Below are positions 22,380 to 29,641 of a stretch of 37,949 nucleotides of DNA, piece after piece (within the stretch, counting starts at the first letter, position 1; the number at the start of each line of letters is the position of its first letter). The notes under the pieces are model-generated. The model was not told the origin of the DNA. It was given only the letters and a program-made list of their open reading frames with translations, and searched no databases. The position numbers were made by a program, and so were the translations under genes. The DNA lies in assembly GCA_003001795.1 (NCBI GenBank), contig PVNI01000030.1, positions 1-37,949 on the forward strand, written 5' to 3'. The DNA is from Actinomadura viridilutea. GTDB lineage: Bacteria > Actinomycetota > Actinomycetes > Streptosporangiales > Streptosporangiaceae.

Positions 22380-22427
22380 GGGCGAGGATCGGGTCGGGCG
22401 AGGACCGGGTCGGGCGAGGAAAGGGTG
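22380..22427 (+). repeat. Three tandem 16-bp repeats in the regulator leader
   Basis: GGGCGAGGATCGGGTC (22380-22395), GGGCGAGGACCGGGTC (22396-22411) and GGGCGAGGAAAGGGTG (22412-22427) follow without gaps. The third copy has drifted and is followed by GAGGTGAG, the ribosome-binding region. Each unit carries a GCGAGGA purine run, so the repeat may have arisen by duplication of Shine-Dalgarno-like sequence. Confidence 0.75.
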
Positions 22428-22440
22428 AGGTGAGACGCGC

Positions 22441-23052
22441 GTGGGCGGTCCGGGGGAGTCGGTACGGGACGTGCTGGCGGCCAACCTGCGGCGCGCCCGG
22501 ATCGAGCGGGGGCTGTCGCTGTCGGAGCTGTCGCGCCGCTCGAAGATCGGCAAGGCCACGCTGTCGCAGCTGGAGGCGGGCGCGGGCAACCCCACGATCG
22601 AGACGGTGTTCAGCCTGTCGCGGGCGCTGGAGGTGCCCATCTCCGACCTGCTGGACCGCCAGCTGCCGTTCGGTCCGACCGTGGTGCGCGGCGCCGAGGT
22701 GGAGGTGCTGCGCGGGGCCGCCGTCGACCTGCGGCCGCTGCACGGCATCGAGGTCGACGGCGCGATCGTCGAGGTCTACGACCAGCGGGTGCGGCCGGGC
22801 GCGCGGCAGGACTCGCTCGGCCACGTCGGGATCGAGCACACCGTCGTCCAGGCGGGGCGGCTCGGCGTCCGGGTCGGCGACCAGGAGGTCGAGCTAGGGC
22901 CCGGCGACTACATCGGGTTCGACGCCCTGCGCCCGCACGGCTACGTCGCGCTGGACGGTCCGGTGCGGTCGGTGCTCCTCCTGCAGTACGGCTCCGACCA
23001 GCGGCTCCGCCACGCCGACCCGCACGCGCCCGGCCCGGGCGGCAACGGCTGA
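22441..23052 (+). CDS. XRE-cupin transcriptional regulator of hydroxyproline genes
   Basis: A 203-residue regulator: XRE helix-turn-helix at about 8-65 (LRRARIERGLSLSELSRRS, KATLSQLEAGAGNPTIETV), then a C-terminal cupin at about 100-185 with HVGIEHTVVQAGRLGVRVGDQEVELGPGDYIGFDA, the usual small-molecule sensing barrel of this family. The start is the GTG at 22441, preceded by a purine-rich GGTGAGGTGAG stretch; no better in-frame start exists. Close inverted-repeat operators lie in its own promoter and in that of the next gene, 76 bp downstream, so it very likely regulates itself and the catabolic operon. Effector is probably a hydroxyproline isomer or pathway intermediate (inference from neighbours). 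Repressor or activator is not decided by sequence, though operator position at the catabolic promoter favours repression. Confidence 0.9.
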   Translation: MGGPGESVRDVLAANLRRARIERGLSLSELSRRSKIGKATLSQLEAGAGNPTIETVFSLSRALEVPISDLLDRQLPFGPTVVRGAEVEVLRGAAVDLRPLHGIEVDGAIVEVYDQRVRPGARQDSLGHVGIEHTVVQAGRLGVRVGDQEVELGPGDYIGFDALRPHGYVALDGPVRSVLLLQYGSDQRLRHADPHAPGPGGNG

Positions 23053-23060
23053 ACGGGGCG

Positions 23061-23090
23061 TTGACAGCGCCCGAACGACGGGCTTAGCCT
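23061..23090 (+). promoter_or_regulatory. Promoter of the hydroxyproline catabolic operon
   Basis: TTGACA at 23061-23066 is a perfect -35 box; TAGCCT at 23085-23090 fits a -10 box with an 18-bp spacer (or TTAGCC with 17). The predicted transcript start, near 23097, coincides with the first base of the operator at 23097-23115, so a bound regulator would block initiation or clearance. Confidence 0.7.
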
Positions 23091-23096
23091 CAGCAG

Positions 23097-23115
23097 CGTT
23101 CGATTTACCGAACGG
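23097..23115. promoter_or_regulatory. Operator copy 2, at the start of the catabolic operon
   Basis: CGTTCGATTTACCGAACGG, identical to the site at 22339-22357 except for the two central bases. It lies right after the -10 box and 13 bp before the ATG of the first catabolic gene. Confidence 0.75.
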
Positions 23116-23128
23116 CCGGGAGGGTGCG

Positions 23129-24322
23129 ATGCGGGGACCGCGGGTCGCGGTGCTGGGCGCCGGGATCGTCGGCGCGGCGTGCGCCCGCGAGCTGGCCCGC
23201 GCCGGGCTTCCGGTGACCGTCCTGGAGCGGGGCGGCCCCGCCGCGGCGACCACCGCGCACGGCGAGGGCAACGTGCTCGTCTCCGACAAGGGCCCGGGCC
23301 CCGAGCTGGCCCTGGCGCGGCTGTCGCTGGCGCTGTGGCCGCGGATCCTGGACGAGATCGCCGAGCGGCGTCCCGAGACGGCGCGGGCCGTCGAGTGGGA
23401 CCCCAAGGGCGGCATCGTCGTGGCCGCCACCGACGAAGGCGCCCGCGAGCTGGAGCGCTTCGCCGCCGGGCAGCGCGCCGCGGGCGTCACCGCCGAGCCG
23501 CTGGACGCGTCCGGCCTGGCCGACGCCGAACCCCATCTCACCCGCGACGTCGCCGCCGCCGTCCACTACCCCCAGGACGCCCAGGTGCAGCCCGCCGCCG
23601 CGGCCGCCGCCCTGCTCGCCGACGCCCTCGACGCGGGCGCCGAGCTGCGGACGCGCTGCGAGGTGCTCGGCCCCGTCACCAGGAGCGGCCGCCTGGCCGC
23701 CGTCCGCACCTCGCAGGGCACGGTGGAGGCCGACGCCTTCGTCAACGCGGCGGGTCCCTGGTCGGGCGGCCTGGCGGCGCGGCTGGGCGCCCCCGTGGAC
23801 GTGCGGCCGCGGCGCGGCGAGGTCCTGGTGACCGCGCCGCTGCCGCCGACCGTCTTCCACAAGGTCTACGACGCCGACTACGTCGGCGCGGTCGGCAGCG
23901 ACGCCGAGGACCTGCGGGCGTCGGCGGTCGTGGAGGCCACCCGCGCCGGGACGGTGCTGATCGGCTCGTCGCGGCGCCGCGTCGGCTTCGACGACCGGCT
24001 GCGCCCCGAGGTGCTGTCGGTGATCGCCGCCAAGGCGCTGCGGCTGTTCCCGTGCCTGGACGGCGTGCCGGTGATGCGCGCCTACGGCGGCTTCCGCCCG
24101 TACGTGCCCGACCATCTGCCGATCATCGGCCCGGACCCGCGGCTGCCCGGCCTGTGGCACGCCACCGGCCACGAGGGCGCGGGCATCGGCCTGGCCCCCG
24201 GCACCGCCCGCCTGCTGGCCGATCTGCTGCTGGGCCGCACCCCGCCGCTGGACCCGGCCCCGTTCCGCGCCGACCGCCCGGCCGCCCTGGGCGACCCGTC
24301 GCCGACAGGAGGTGCCGCATGA
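23129..24322 (+). CDS. D-hydroxyproline dehydrogenase, DAO-like FAD subunit
   Basis: A 397-residue D-amino-acid-oxidase-fold flavoprotein. The FAD-binding motif VAVLGAGIVGAACARELA is at 6-23; further DAO features are DAFVNAAGPWSGGLAARLG and the closing YGGFRPYVPDHLPIIGPDP and TGHEGAGIGLAPGTARLLADLL, typical of the catalytic beta subunit of heteromeric amine/proline dehydrogenases (HcnC-, OoxB- or LhpB-like). Predicted reaction: oxidation of cis-4-hydroxy-D-proline to pyrroline-4-hydroxy-2-carboxylate, electrons passing to the two partner proteins. AGGGTG lies just before ATG 23129. It overlaps the small Fe-S subunit gene by 4 bases (ATGA), so the complex is co-translated. Exact substrate is inferred from the deaminase and epimerase genes downstream. 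Confidence 0.88.
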   Translation: MRGPRVAVLGAGIVGAACARELARAGLPVTVLERGGPAAATTAHGEGNVLVSDKGPGPELALARLSLALWPRILDEIAERRPETARAVEWDPKGGIVVAATDEGARELERFAAGQRAAGVTAEPLDASGLADAEPHLTRDVAAAVHYPQDAQVQPAAAAAALLADALDAGAELRTRCEVLGPVTRSGRLAAVRTSQGTVEADAFVNAAGPWSGGLAARLGAPVDVRPRRGEVLVTAPLPPTVFHKVYDADYVGAVGSDAEDLRASAVVEATRAGTVLIGSSRRRVGFDDRLRPEVLSVIAAKALRLFPCLDGVPVMRAYGGFRPYVPDHLPIIGPDPRLPGLWHATGHEGAGIGLAPGTARLLADLLLGRTPPLDPAPFRADRPAALGDPSPTGGAA

Positions 24323-24630
24323 GCCCCAGACTCGTCCCCGCCGAGGACGACCCGATCGGCCGCCGCCGCGCCGCGCCGCTGCGCATCACCGTGGACGGCG
24401 AGCCTCTCACCGGCGTGGCGGGCCAGACGATCGCGGGAGTGCTGCTGGCCGCCGGGCGCCGCGCGTGGCGCCGCGGCCCGTCCGGCGCGCCGCGCGGGGT
24501 GTTCTGCGGCATCGGCGTGTGCTTCGACTGCGTGGTGACGGTGAACGGCGAACGCGACGTGCGCGCCTGTCGCCGCCGTGCCCGCGACGGCGACGTCGTC
24601 GCCACCCAGTCCCGGGAGGCGGGCCGATGA
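24319..24630 (+). CDS. Small 2Fe-2S subunit of D-hydroxyproline dehydrogenase
   Basis: A 103-residue ferredoxin-like protein of the HcnA/OoxC/SoxD-like group. After a short leader it has LRITVDGEPLTGVAGQTIAG and the cluster motif with Cys63, Cys68, Cys71 (FCGIGVCFDC) and Cys84 (VRAC), the spacing of plant-type 2Fe-2S proteins. It should pass electrons between the DAO-like flavin and the NAD/FAD subunit. It overlaps both neighbours by ATGA, with GGAGG ahead of its ATG inside the upstream gene. Such small subunits always accompany the two larger subunits in this enzyme family, which supports assignment of the three genes as one complex. Confidence 0.9.
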   Translation: MSPRLVPAEDDPIGRRRAAPLRITVDGEPLTGVAGQTIAGVLLAAGRRAWRRGPSGAPRGVFCGIGVCFDCVVTVNGERDVRACRRRARDGDVVATQSREAGR

Positions 24631-26114
24631 GCGCGGACGCGCGACGGCACGTCGTCGTGGTCGGGGCCGGGCCGGCGGGGCTGGCGGCCGCGTCCGCCGC
24701 GCTGCGGGCCGGGGCTCGGGTCACGCTCCTCGACGCGGCGGAACGCCCCGGCGGCCAGTACCACCGGACGCCGCCCGAGGAGTTCGCCGCGGCGCACCCC
24801 GAGCGGCTGCACCGCGGATGGCGGACCTTCGACCGCGTGCGGCGGCATGTCCTGACGCATCCGCGCTGCGCCTGGTGGCCGGAGAGCGCCGTATGGGCGC
24901 TGGAACGACCCGATCCCGGCGAGGAGCGCCCCCCGCGCGTGCACGTCGTGCGCGGACCGGCCGACGGCGCCGGACGCCGCCGCCACGTCCTGGACCCGGA
25001 CGCGCTCGTCCTCGCGCCCGGCGCCCACGACCGCGTGCTGCCGTTCCCCGGCTGGGACCTGCCGGGCGTGTACACCGCCGGAGCCGCGCAGGCGCTGGCC
25101 AAGGGCGAACGCCTCGTCGTCGGCGACCAGGTCGTGATCGCCGGTTCCGGACCGTTCCTCCTTCCGGTGGCGGAGTCCCTCCTGGAGGCCGGGTCGCGCG
25201 TCGTGGAGGTACTGGAGGCCAACCCGGCGGGCACCGTGCTCCGCGGCTGGGGACGCCGCCCCTGGGAGCTCGCCTCGTACACGGGCAAGCTCGCCGAACT
25301 GGCCGAGTACGCCGCGCTGCTGGCGCGGCACCGCGTCCCCTACCGCTGCGGCCGCGCGGTCGTCGAGGCGCGCGGCGACGGCCGGGTGGAAGAGGTCGTC
25401 ACCGCCCGGCTGCGTCCCGACTGGTCGGTCGTGCCCGGCAGCGAACGCACCGTCCCCGTCGACGCCGTGTGCGTCTCGCACGGCTTCACGCCCCAGCTGG
25501 AACTGCCCGTCGCGGCGGGCTGCGCGCTGCGCCGTCCCGACCCCGCCTCCCCGGCCGAGGCGTTCGTCGAGGTCGACGGCGACCAGCGCACCACCAGCCC
25601 CGGCGTCTACGCCGCGGGCGAGATCACCGGGATCGCCGGCGCCCCCGCGGCCCGCACCGAAGGGCTCATCGCCGGATGGGCCGCCGGGGGAGGGGCGCCC
25701 GACGCGCCGGAACTGGTCCCGCTGCGCCGCCGCCGCGACCGGGACCGCGCGTTCGCCGAACGCCTCGCCGCCGCGCACCCCGTCGGCGCCGCCTGGCACG
25801 GATGGCTGCGCCCCGACACCGTGGTCTGCCGCTGCGAGGGGACCGCCTACGGCGCGCTGCGCCGGGCGGCCGGCGAGCCCGCCGGATCGTCCGCCCGCGC
25901 CGTCAAACTGACCACCCGCGCCGGCCTCGGCCCCTGCCAGGCCCGCGTCTGCGGCCCGACGGTCGCGCGGCTCCTCGCCGCGGGCGGAACGCCCGAGGCG
26001 GCCGCGGCCGAAGGGCTGCCCTCCGCCACCCCGCACCACCGGCCGCTCGCCCAGCCCGTCCGGCTCGGCGAGCTGGCCCGCCGCCCCCACACCGAGCAGG
26101 AAAGAGAGCACTGA
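24627..26114 (+). CDS. D-hydroxyproline dehydrogenase, NAD/FAD subunit with BFD-like Fe-S end
   Basis: A 495-residue pyridine-nucleotide-disulfide-type oxidoreductase (HcnB/OoxA/LhpF-like). VVVVGAGPAGLAAASAALRAGA binds the first nucleotide near 9-30, VVIAGSGPFLLPVAESLLEAGS is the second Rossmann motif near 170, and TTSPGVYAAGEITGIAGA contains the FAD-binding aspartate/glutamate region. The C-terminal 90 residues hold a BFD-like Fe-S site: CRCEG, then GLGPCQARVCGPTV, giving C-x-C and C-x4-C. It would relay electrons from the flavin subunit to a respiratory or nucleotide acceptor. ATGA overlap at the start; the stop is followed without a gap by the deaminase ATG (TGA then ATG). Substrate specificity lies in the partner subunit. 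Confidence 0.88.
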   Translation: MSADARRHVVVVGAGPAGLAAASAALRAGARVTLLDAAERPGGQYHRTPPEEFAAAHPERLHRGWRTFDRVRRHVLTHPRCAWWPESAVWALERPDPGEERPPRVHVVRGPADGAGRRRHVLDPDALVLAPGAHDRVLPFPGWDLPGVYTAGAAQALAKGERLVVGDQVVIAGSGPFLLPVAESLLEAGSRVVEVLEANPAGTVLRGWGRRPWELASYTGKLAELAEYAALLARHRVPYRCGRAVVEARGDGRVEEVVTARLRPDWSVVPGSERTVPVDAVCVSHGFTPQLELPVAAGCALRRPDPASPAEAFVEVDGDQRTTSPGVYAAGEITGIAGAPAARTEGLIAGWAAGGGAPDAPELVPLRRRRDRDRAFAERLAAAHPVGAAWHGWLRPDTVVCRCEGTAYGALRRAAGEPAGSSARAVKLTTRAGLGPCQARVCGPTVARLLAAGGTPEAAAAEGLPSATPHHRPLAQPVRLGELARRPHTEQEREH

Positions 26115-27050
26115 ATGAGCACCGGCACCAAGGTCGACGGACTCGGCGGCGTGATCGTCGCGACCGCGCTGCCCTACCGGGAGGACGCGTCCGCGCCCGC
26201 CGGACTGGCGGTCGACTACGACCGGTACGCCGAGCACTGCCGCTGGCTGGTCGACAACGGCTGCCGCGGCGTGGGCCCCAACGGCTCGCTGGGCGAGTAC
26301 TCCTCGCTCACCGACGACGAGCGCCGCCGCGTCGCCCGCACCGCCGTGGAGGCCGTCGGCGGCGACGGCGTGGTGGTCGTCGGCGTGCACGGCCCCGGCT
26401 CCCACCAGGCCAGGCACTGGGCCGAGCTGGCCGCCGAGGACGGCGCCGACGGCGTGCTGTGCCTGCCGCCCACCATGTACCGGGCGAACCGCGGCGAGGT
26501 CATCGCCCACTTCGAAGCCGTCGCGTCCGTCGGCCTGCCCGTGATGGTCTACAACAACCCGATCGACACCAAGGTCGACCTGACCCCCGACCTGCTCGCC
26601 GAGATCGCGCAGATCGACAACGTCGTCGCGGTCAAGGAGTTCTCCGGGGACGTGCGGCGCGTCCTGGAGATCCGCGAGAAGGCCCCCGGCCTGGAGGTGG
26701 TCGCCGGCGCCGACGACTGCACCCTGGAGGCGCTGCTGATGGGCGCCACGGGCTGGTTCGCCGGGTTCCCCAACGTGTTCCCCGCCGAGTCGGCCGAGCT
26801 GTTCGCGCTCGCGACGGAGGGCAGGCTGCGGGAGGCGCGGGCGCTGTACGAGCCGCTGGTCGCGGCGTTCCGCTGGGACTCGCGCACCGAGTTCGTCCAG
26901 GCCATCAAGCTCGGCATGGACATGGTCGGCAGGTACGGCGGCCCCTGCCGCCCGCCGCGCGGCCCGCTCACCGACGAGCACCGCGCCCAGGCCGCCGCCG
27001 ACATGGAACGGGCGATCACGGCCCTGCGGGAGAGGAGGTCCGCCGCATGA
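26115..27050 (+). CDS. DHDPS-family lyase: 1-pyrroline-4-hydroxy-2-carboxylate deaminase
   Basis: A 311-residue TIM-barrel aldolase of the dihydrodipicolinate synthase family. The Schiff-base lysine is Lys174 in VAVKEFSGD, the tyrosine is Tyr146 in VMVYNNP, and GSLGEYSSL replaces the usual GTTGE carboxylate-binding loop, as in the hydroxyproline-pathway branch. Predicted reaction: removal of ammonia from pyrroline-4-hydroxy-2-carboxylate to give 2-oxoglutarate semialdehyde. True DapA is excluded by the changed loop and the gene context, next to a hydroxyproline epimerase and dehydrogenase. It follows its upstream gene with no gap and overlaps the epimerase gene by ATGA. Equivalent to LhpC/HypD of Gram-negative bacteria. 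Confidence 0.88.
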   Translation: MSTGTKVDGLGGVIVATALPYREDASAPAGLAVDYDRYAEHCRWLVDNGCRGVGPNGSLGEYSSLTDDERRRVARTAVEAVGGDGVVVVGVHGPGSHQARHWAELAAEDGADGVLCLPPTMYRANRGEVIAHFEAVASVGLPVMVYNNPIDTKVDLTPDLLAEIAQIDNVVAVKEFSGDVRRVLEIREKAPGLEVVAGADDCTLEALLMGATGWFAGFPNVFPAESAELFALATEGRLREARALYEPLVAAFRWDSRTEFVQAIKLGMDMVGRYGGPCRPPRGPLTDEHRAQAAADMERAITALRERRSAA

Positions 27051-28048
27051 GGTCGGTGCGCAGCATCGCCGCCGTCGACTCGCACACCGAGGGGATGCCC
27101 ACGCGCGTCGTCACCGGCGGCGTGGCGCCCATCCCCGGCGCCACCATGGCCGAACGCCGCCGCCACGCCATCGAGCACCTCGACGGGCTGCGCCGCTTCC
27201 TGATGGACGAGCCGCGCGGCCACTCGGCGATGAGCGGCGCGATCCTGCAGCCGCCCACCCGCCCCGACGCCGACTGGGGCGTGCTCTACATCGAGGTCAG
27301 CGGGTTCCTGCCGATGTGCGGCCACGGCACCATCGGGGTGGCGACCGTGCTCGTGGAGACCGGCATGGTCGAGGTGACCGAGCCGGAGACGATCGTGCGG
27401 CTCGACACCCCCGCCGGGCTGGTCGAGGCCCGCGTGGCGGTGCGCGACGGCGCGGCCGAGCGGGTCACCCTGCGCAACGTGCCCGCGTTCGCCCTCGAGC
27501 GGGACGCCGTCGTCGACGTCCCGGGGCTCGGCGAGGTCCGCTACGACATGGCCTACGGCGGCAACTTCTACGCGATCACCGAGCTGGAGCCGCTCGGCCT
27601 GCCGTTCGACCGGTCCCGCAAGGACGAGATCCTGCGCGCCGGGCTGGCGATCATGTCGGCGATCAACGAGCGGAACCCGCCCCGGCACCCCGCCGACCCG
27701 CTGATCGGCGGCTGCAAGCACGTGCAGTTCCTGGCGCCCGGCTCGAACGCCCGGCACTCGCGCAACGCGATGGCCATCCACCCCGGCTGGTTCGACCGGT
27801 CGCCGTGCGGCACCGGCACCTGCGCGCGCATGGCCCAGCTGCACGCGCGCGGCGAGCTGGACCTGCACACCGACTTCGTCAACGAGTCCTTCATCGGCAC
27901 CCGGTTCGTCGGCCGGCTCGTCGGCACCGCGGAGGTCGGCGGCGTGCCCGCCGTCGTCCCCGAGTTCTCCGGCCGGGCCTGGATCACCGGGACCGCCACG
28001 TACATGCTCGATCCGGCCGACCCCTTCCCGCACGGCTTCGTCCTCTAG
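27047..28048 (+). CDS. 4-Hydroxyproline epimerase (proline racemase family)
   Basis: A 333-residue proline-racemase-fold enzyme with both catalytic cysteines: Cys91 in MCGHGTIG and Cys254 in SPCGTGTCA. Two cysteines mean a racemase/epimerase; the related trans-3-hydroxyproline dehydratase has Thr at the second position. Predicted reaction: conversion of trans-4-hydroxy-L-proline to cis-4-hydroxy-D-proline, the entry step to the pathway. The protein starts right at SIAAVDSHTEGMPTRVV, a family start, with AGGAGG 8 bases before the ATG inside the preceding gene. Proline racemase itself has the same catalytic pair, so the hydroxyproline assignment rests on neighbours. Equivalent to LhpA/HypE. Confidence 0.9.
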   Translation: MRSVRSIAAVDSHTEGMPTRVVTGGVAPIPGATMAERRRHAIEHLDGLRRFLMDEPRGHSAMSGAILQPPTRPDADWGVLYIEVSGFLPMCGHGTIGVATVLVETGMVEVTEPETIVRLDTPAGLVEARVAVRDGAAERVTLRNVPAFALERDAVVDVPGLGEVRYDMAYGGNFYAITELEPLGLPFDRSRKDEILRAGLAIMSAINERNPPRHPADPLIGGCKHVQFLAPGSNARHSRNAMAIHPGWFDRSPCGTGTCARMAQLHARGELDLHTDFVNESFIGTRFVGRLVGTAEVGGVPAVVPEFSGRAWITGTATYMLDPADPFPHGFVL

Positions 28049-28099
28049 CCGCACGGCCCCGGCCGCTCTCGACGCGCCCTTCCGCGGCGCGCCTTTCAC

Positions 28100-28118
28100 C
28101 GCCGACGACGCGTCGGCG
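28100..28118 (+). terminator. Hairpin between epimerase and permease genes
   Basis: CGCCGACG (28100-28107) and CGTCGGCG (28111-28118) form an 8-bp stem with a 3-base loop. It lies in the 112-bp spacer, the only real gap inside the cluster, and may partly terminate or stabilise the upstream mRNA. No T-run follows. Confidence 0.45.
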
Positions 28119-28160
28119 CCCCTCGTCGATCACCCCTGCATCCAGTCGGGAGGGACCCTC

Positions 28161-29627
28161 ATGTCCCAAGCCACGCCAGGAACCCGATCACAAGCCGCCG
28201 TCACCGGGACGGGGCTGTTCACCAGAGCGGGCGTCTTCCGCCTCAAACCCGTCGACTCCTCCGAGGAGGAGACCGCCGGCGGGCTGCGCCGCACCATGGG
28301 CCTGTGGCAGCTGGTCGCGCTCAGCCTGGGCGGTCTCGTCGGCGCGGGCGTGTTCTCCCTGGCCGGCGTCGTCGCCCACGAGGACGCCGGACCCGGCGTG
28401 ATGATCTCGTTCCTGATCGCCATCGTGGCCAGCGGCGCCGCGGCGCTGTGCTACGCCGAGTTCGCCGGCATGATCCCCAAGGCCGGCTCCGCCTACACCT
28501 ACGCCTACGCCACGCTCGGCGAGCTGGCCGGCTGGGCCATCGGCTGGGACCTGCTGCTGGAGTACACCGCGATCGTCGCGGTGGTGGCGATCGCGATCTC
28601 CGGCTACCTGTCCTACCTGACCGACCGGATCGGGCTGCAGCTGCCGGACTGGGCCCTCGGCGCGCCCGGCACCGGACCCGGGCACAAGATCGACCTGTTC
28701 GCCGCGCTGCTGTGCCTGCTGCTGGCGTTCGTCCTCGCCCGCGGCACCAAGGAGTCGGCGCGGTTCGAGACGGTCCTGGTCGCCCTCAAGATCGGCATCG
28801 TCGCGCTGGTGATCGTCGCGGGCGCGTTCCACGTCTCCGCCGGCAACTACTCGCCCTTCCTCCCGTACGGGATCGGCGGCGCCTTCACCGGCGCGGCCAC
28901 CGTGTTCTTCGCCGTCTACGGGTACGACGCGATGAGCGCCGCGGCCGAGGAGAGCGCCGAGGCCAAACGGGTGCTGCCCAAGGCCATCGTCATCTCCCTC
29001 GCCGTCGCCGCCGTCGTCTACCTGCTGGTGTGCCTGGTGATGCTGGGCATGCAGGACTACCGCGACATCGACGTCAAGAGCCCGTTCTCCAGCGCGCTGT
29101 CAGCGGTGGGCCTGGCCTGGCTGGGCACGGTCGTGGCCGTCGGAGCGGTGCTCGGCATCGCCACCTCCGCGCTGGCCAACATGCTCGCGGTGACCCGGGT
29201 GTGGTTCGCGATGAGCCGCGACGGACTGCTGCCGTCCTGGTTCGCCCGCAACCACCCGCGGCGGCACGTGCCCACCCGCGTCATCTGGCTCGTGGGCGTC
29301 GGCTCGGCGTTCATCGCGGGGTTCCTGCCCATCCGGGAGGCGGCCGACCTGACCAACATCGGCATCCTCATGGCGTTCATCGTGGTCGCCGCCGCCGTCA
29401 TGGTGATGCGCCGCACCCGTCCCGACCTGCCCCGCTCGTTCCGCACCCCGTGGGTGCCGGTCGTGCCTCTGCTCGGCATCGGGTTCTCGGTCTGGCTGAT
29501 CTCCAACCTCGACTGGGTGACCTGGGCGCGGTTCGCGGGGTGGATGCTGCTCGGTCTGGTGGTGTACGGGTGCTATGGGTACCGTCATTCGGCCGAACGC
29601 GCCGGCGACGCAGAGTCGCGAGGCTGA
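28161..29627 (+). CDS. APC-family amino acid permease (probable hydroxyproline/proline uptake)
   Basis: A 488-residue polytopic membrane protein with about 12 hydrophobic helices. The first helix region LVALSLGGLVGAGVFSLAGVV holds the glycine-rich substrate motif of the amino acid-polyamine-organocation superfamily, followed by YAEFAGMIPKAGSAYTYAYATLGELAGWAIGWDLLLEY, the standard APC signature. It resembles the cationic amino acid transporter-like branch. GGAGGGA lies 5-6 bases before ATG 28161. Located between the epimerase and semialdehyde dehydrogenase genes, it is the likely uptake system for hydroxyproline; this is inferred from position, since APC specificity cannot be read from sequence. 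It may be expressed from the main operon promoter or from one in the 112-bp spacer. Confidence 0.88.
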   Translation: MSQATPGTRSQAAVTGTGLFTRAGVFRLKPVDSSEEETAGGLRRTMGLWQLVALSLGGLVGAGVFSLAGVVAHEDAGPGVMISFLIAIVASGAAALCYAEFAGMIPKAGSAYTYAYATLGELAGWAIGWDLLLEYTAIVAVVAIAISGYLSYLTDRIGLQLPDWALGAPGTGPGHKIDLFAALLCLLLAFVLARGTKESARFETVLVALKIGIVALVIVAGAFHVSAGNYSPFLPYGIGGAFTGAATVFFAVYGYDAMSAAAEESAEAKRVLPKAIVISLAVAAVVYLLVCLVMLGMQDYRDIDVKSPFSSALSAVGLAWLGTVVAVGAVLGIATSALANMLAVTRVWFAMSRDGLLPSWFARNHPRRHVPTRVIWLVGVGSAFIAGFLPIREAADLTNIGILMAFIVVAAAVMVMRRTRPDLPRSFRTPWVPVVPLLGIGFSVWLISNLDWVTWARFAGWMLLGLVVYGCYGYRHSAERAGDAESRG

Positions 29628-29641
29628 GGATTGGAGCGAGC

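Noticed and set aside
24123..26981. A 952-codon minus-strand open frame opposite the hydroxyproline operon
   Set aside because: It is antisense to four well-recognised genes, low in complexity and without any domain; such frames arise from high third-position GC.
24578..27046. N-terminal extension that would make the hydroxyproline epimerase 1156 residues long
   Set aside because: The 823 added codons are Arg-rich shadow sequence; the ATG at 27047 has an AGGAGG site and begins the racemase domain.
26115..27050. DapA (dihydrodipicolinate synthase)
   Set aside because: The GTTGE loop is replaced by GSLGEYSSL and the gene is locked between hydroxyproline genes.
27047..28048. Trans-3-hydroxyproline dehydratase instead of epimerase
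   Set aside because: Both catalytic cysteines (C91, C254) are present; the dehydratase has Thr in the second position.
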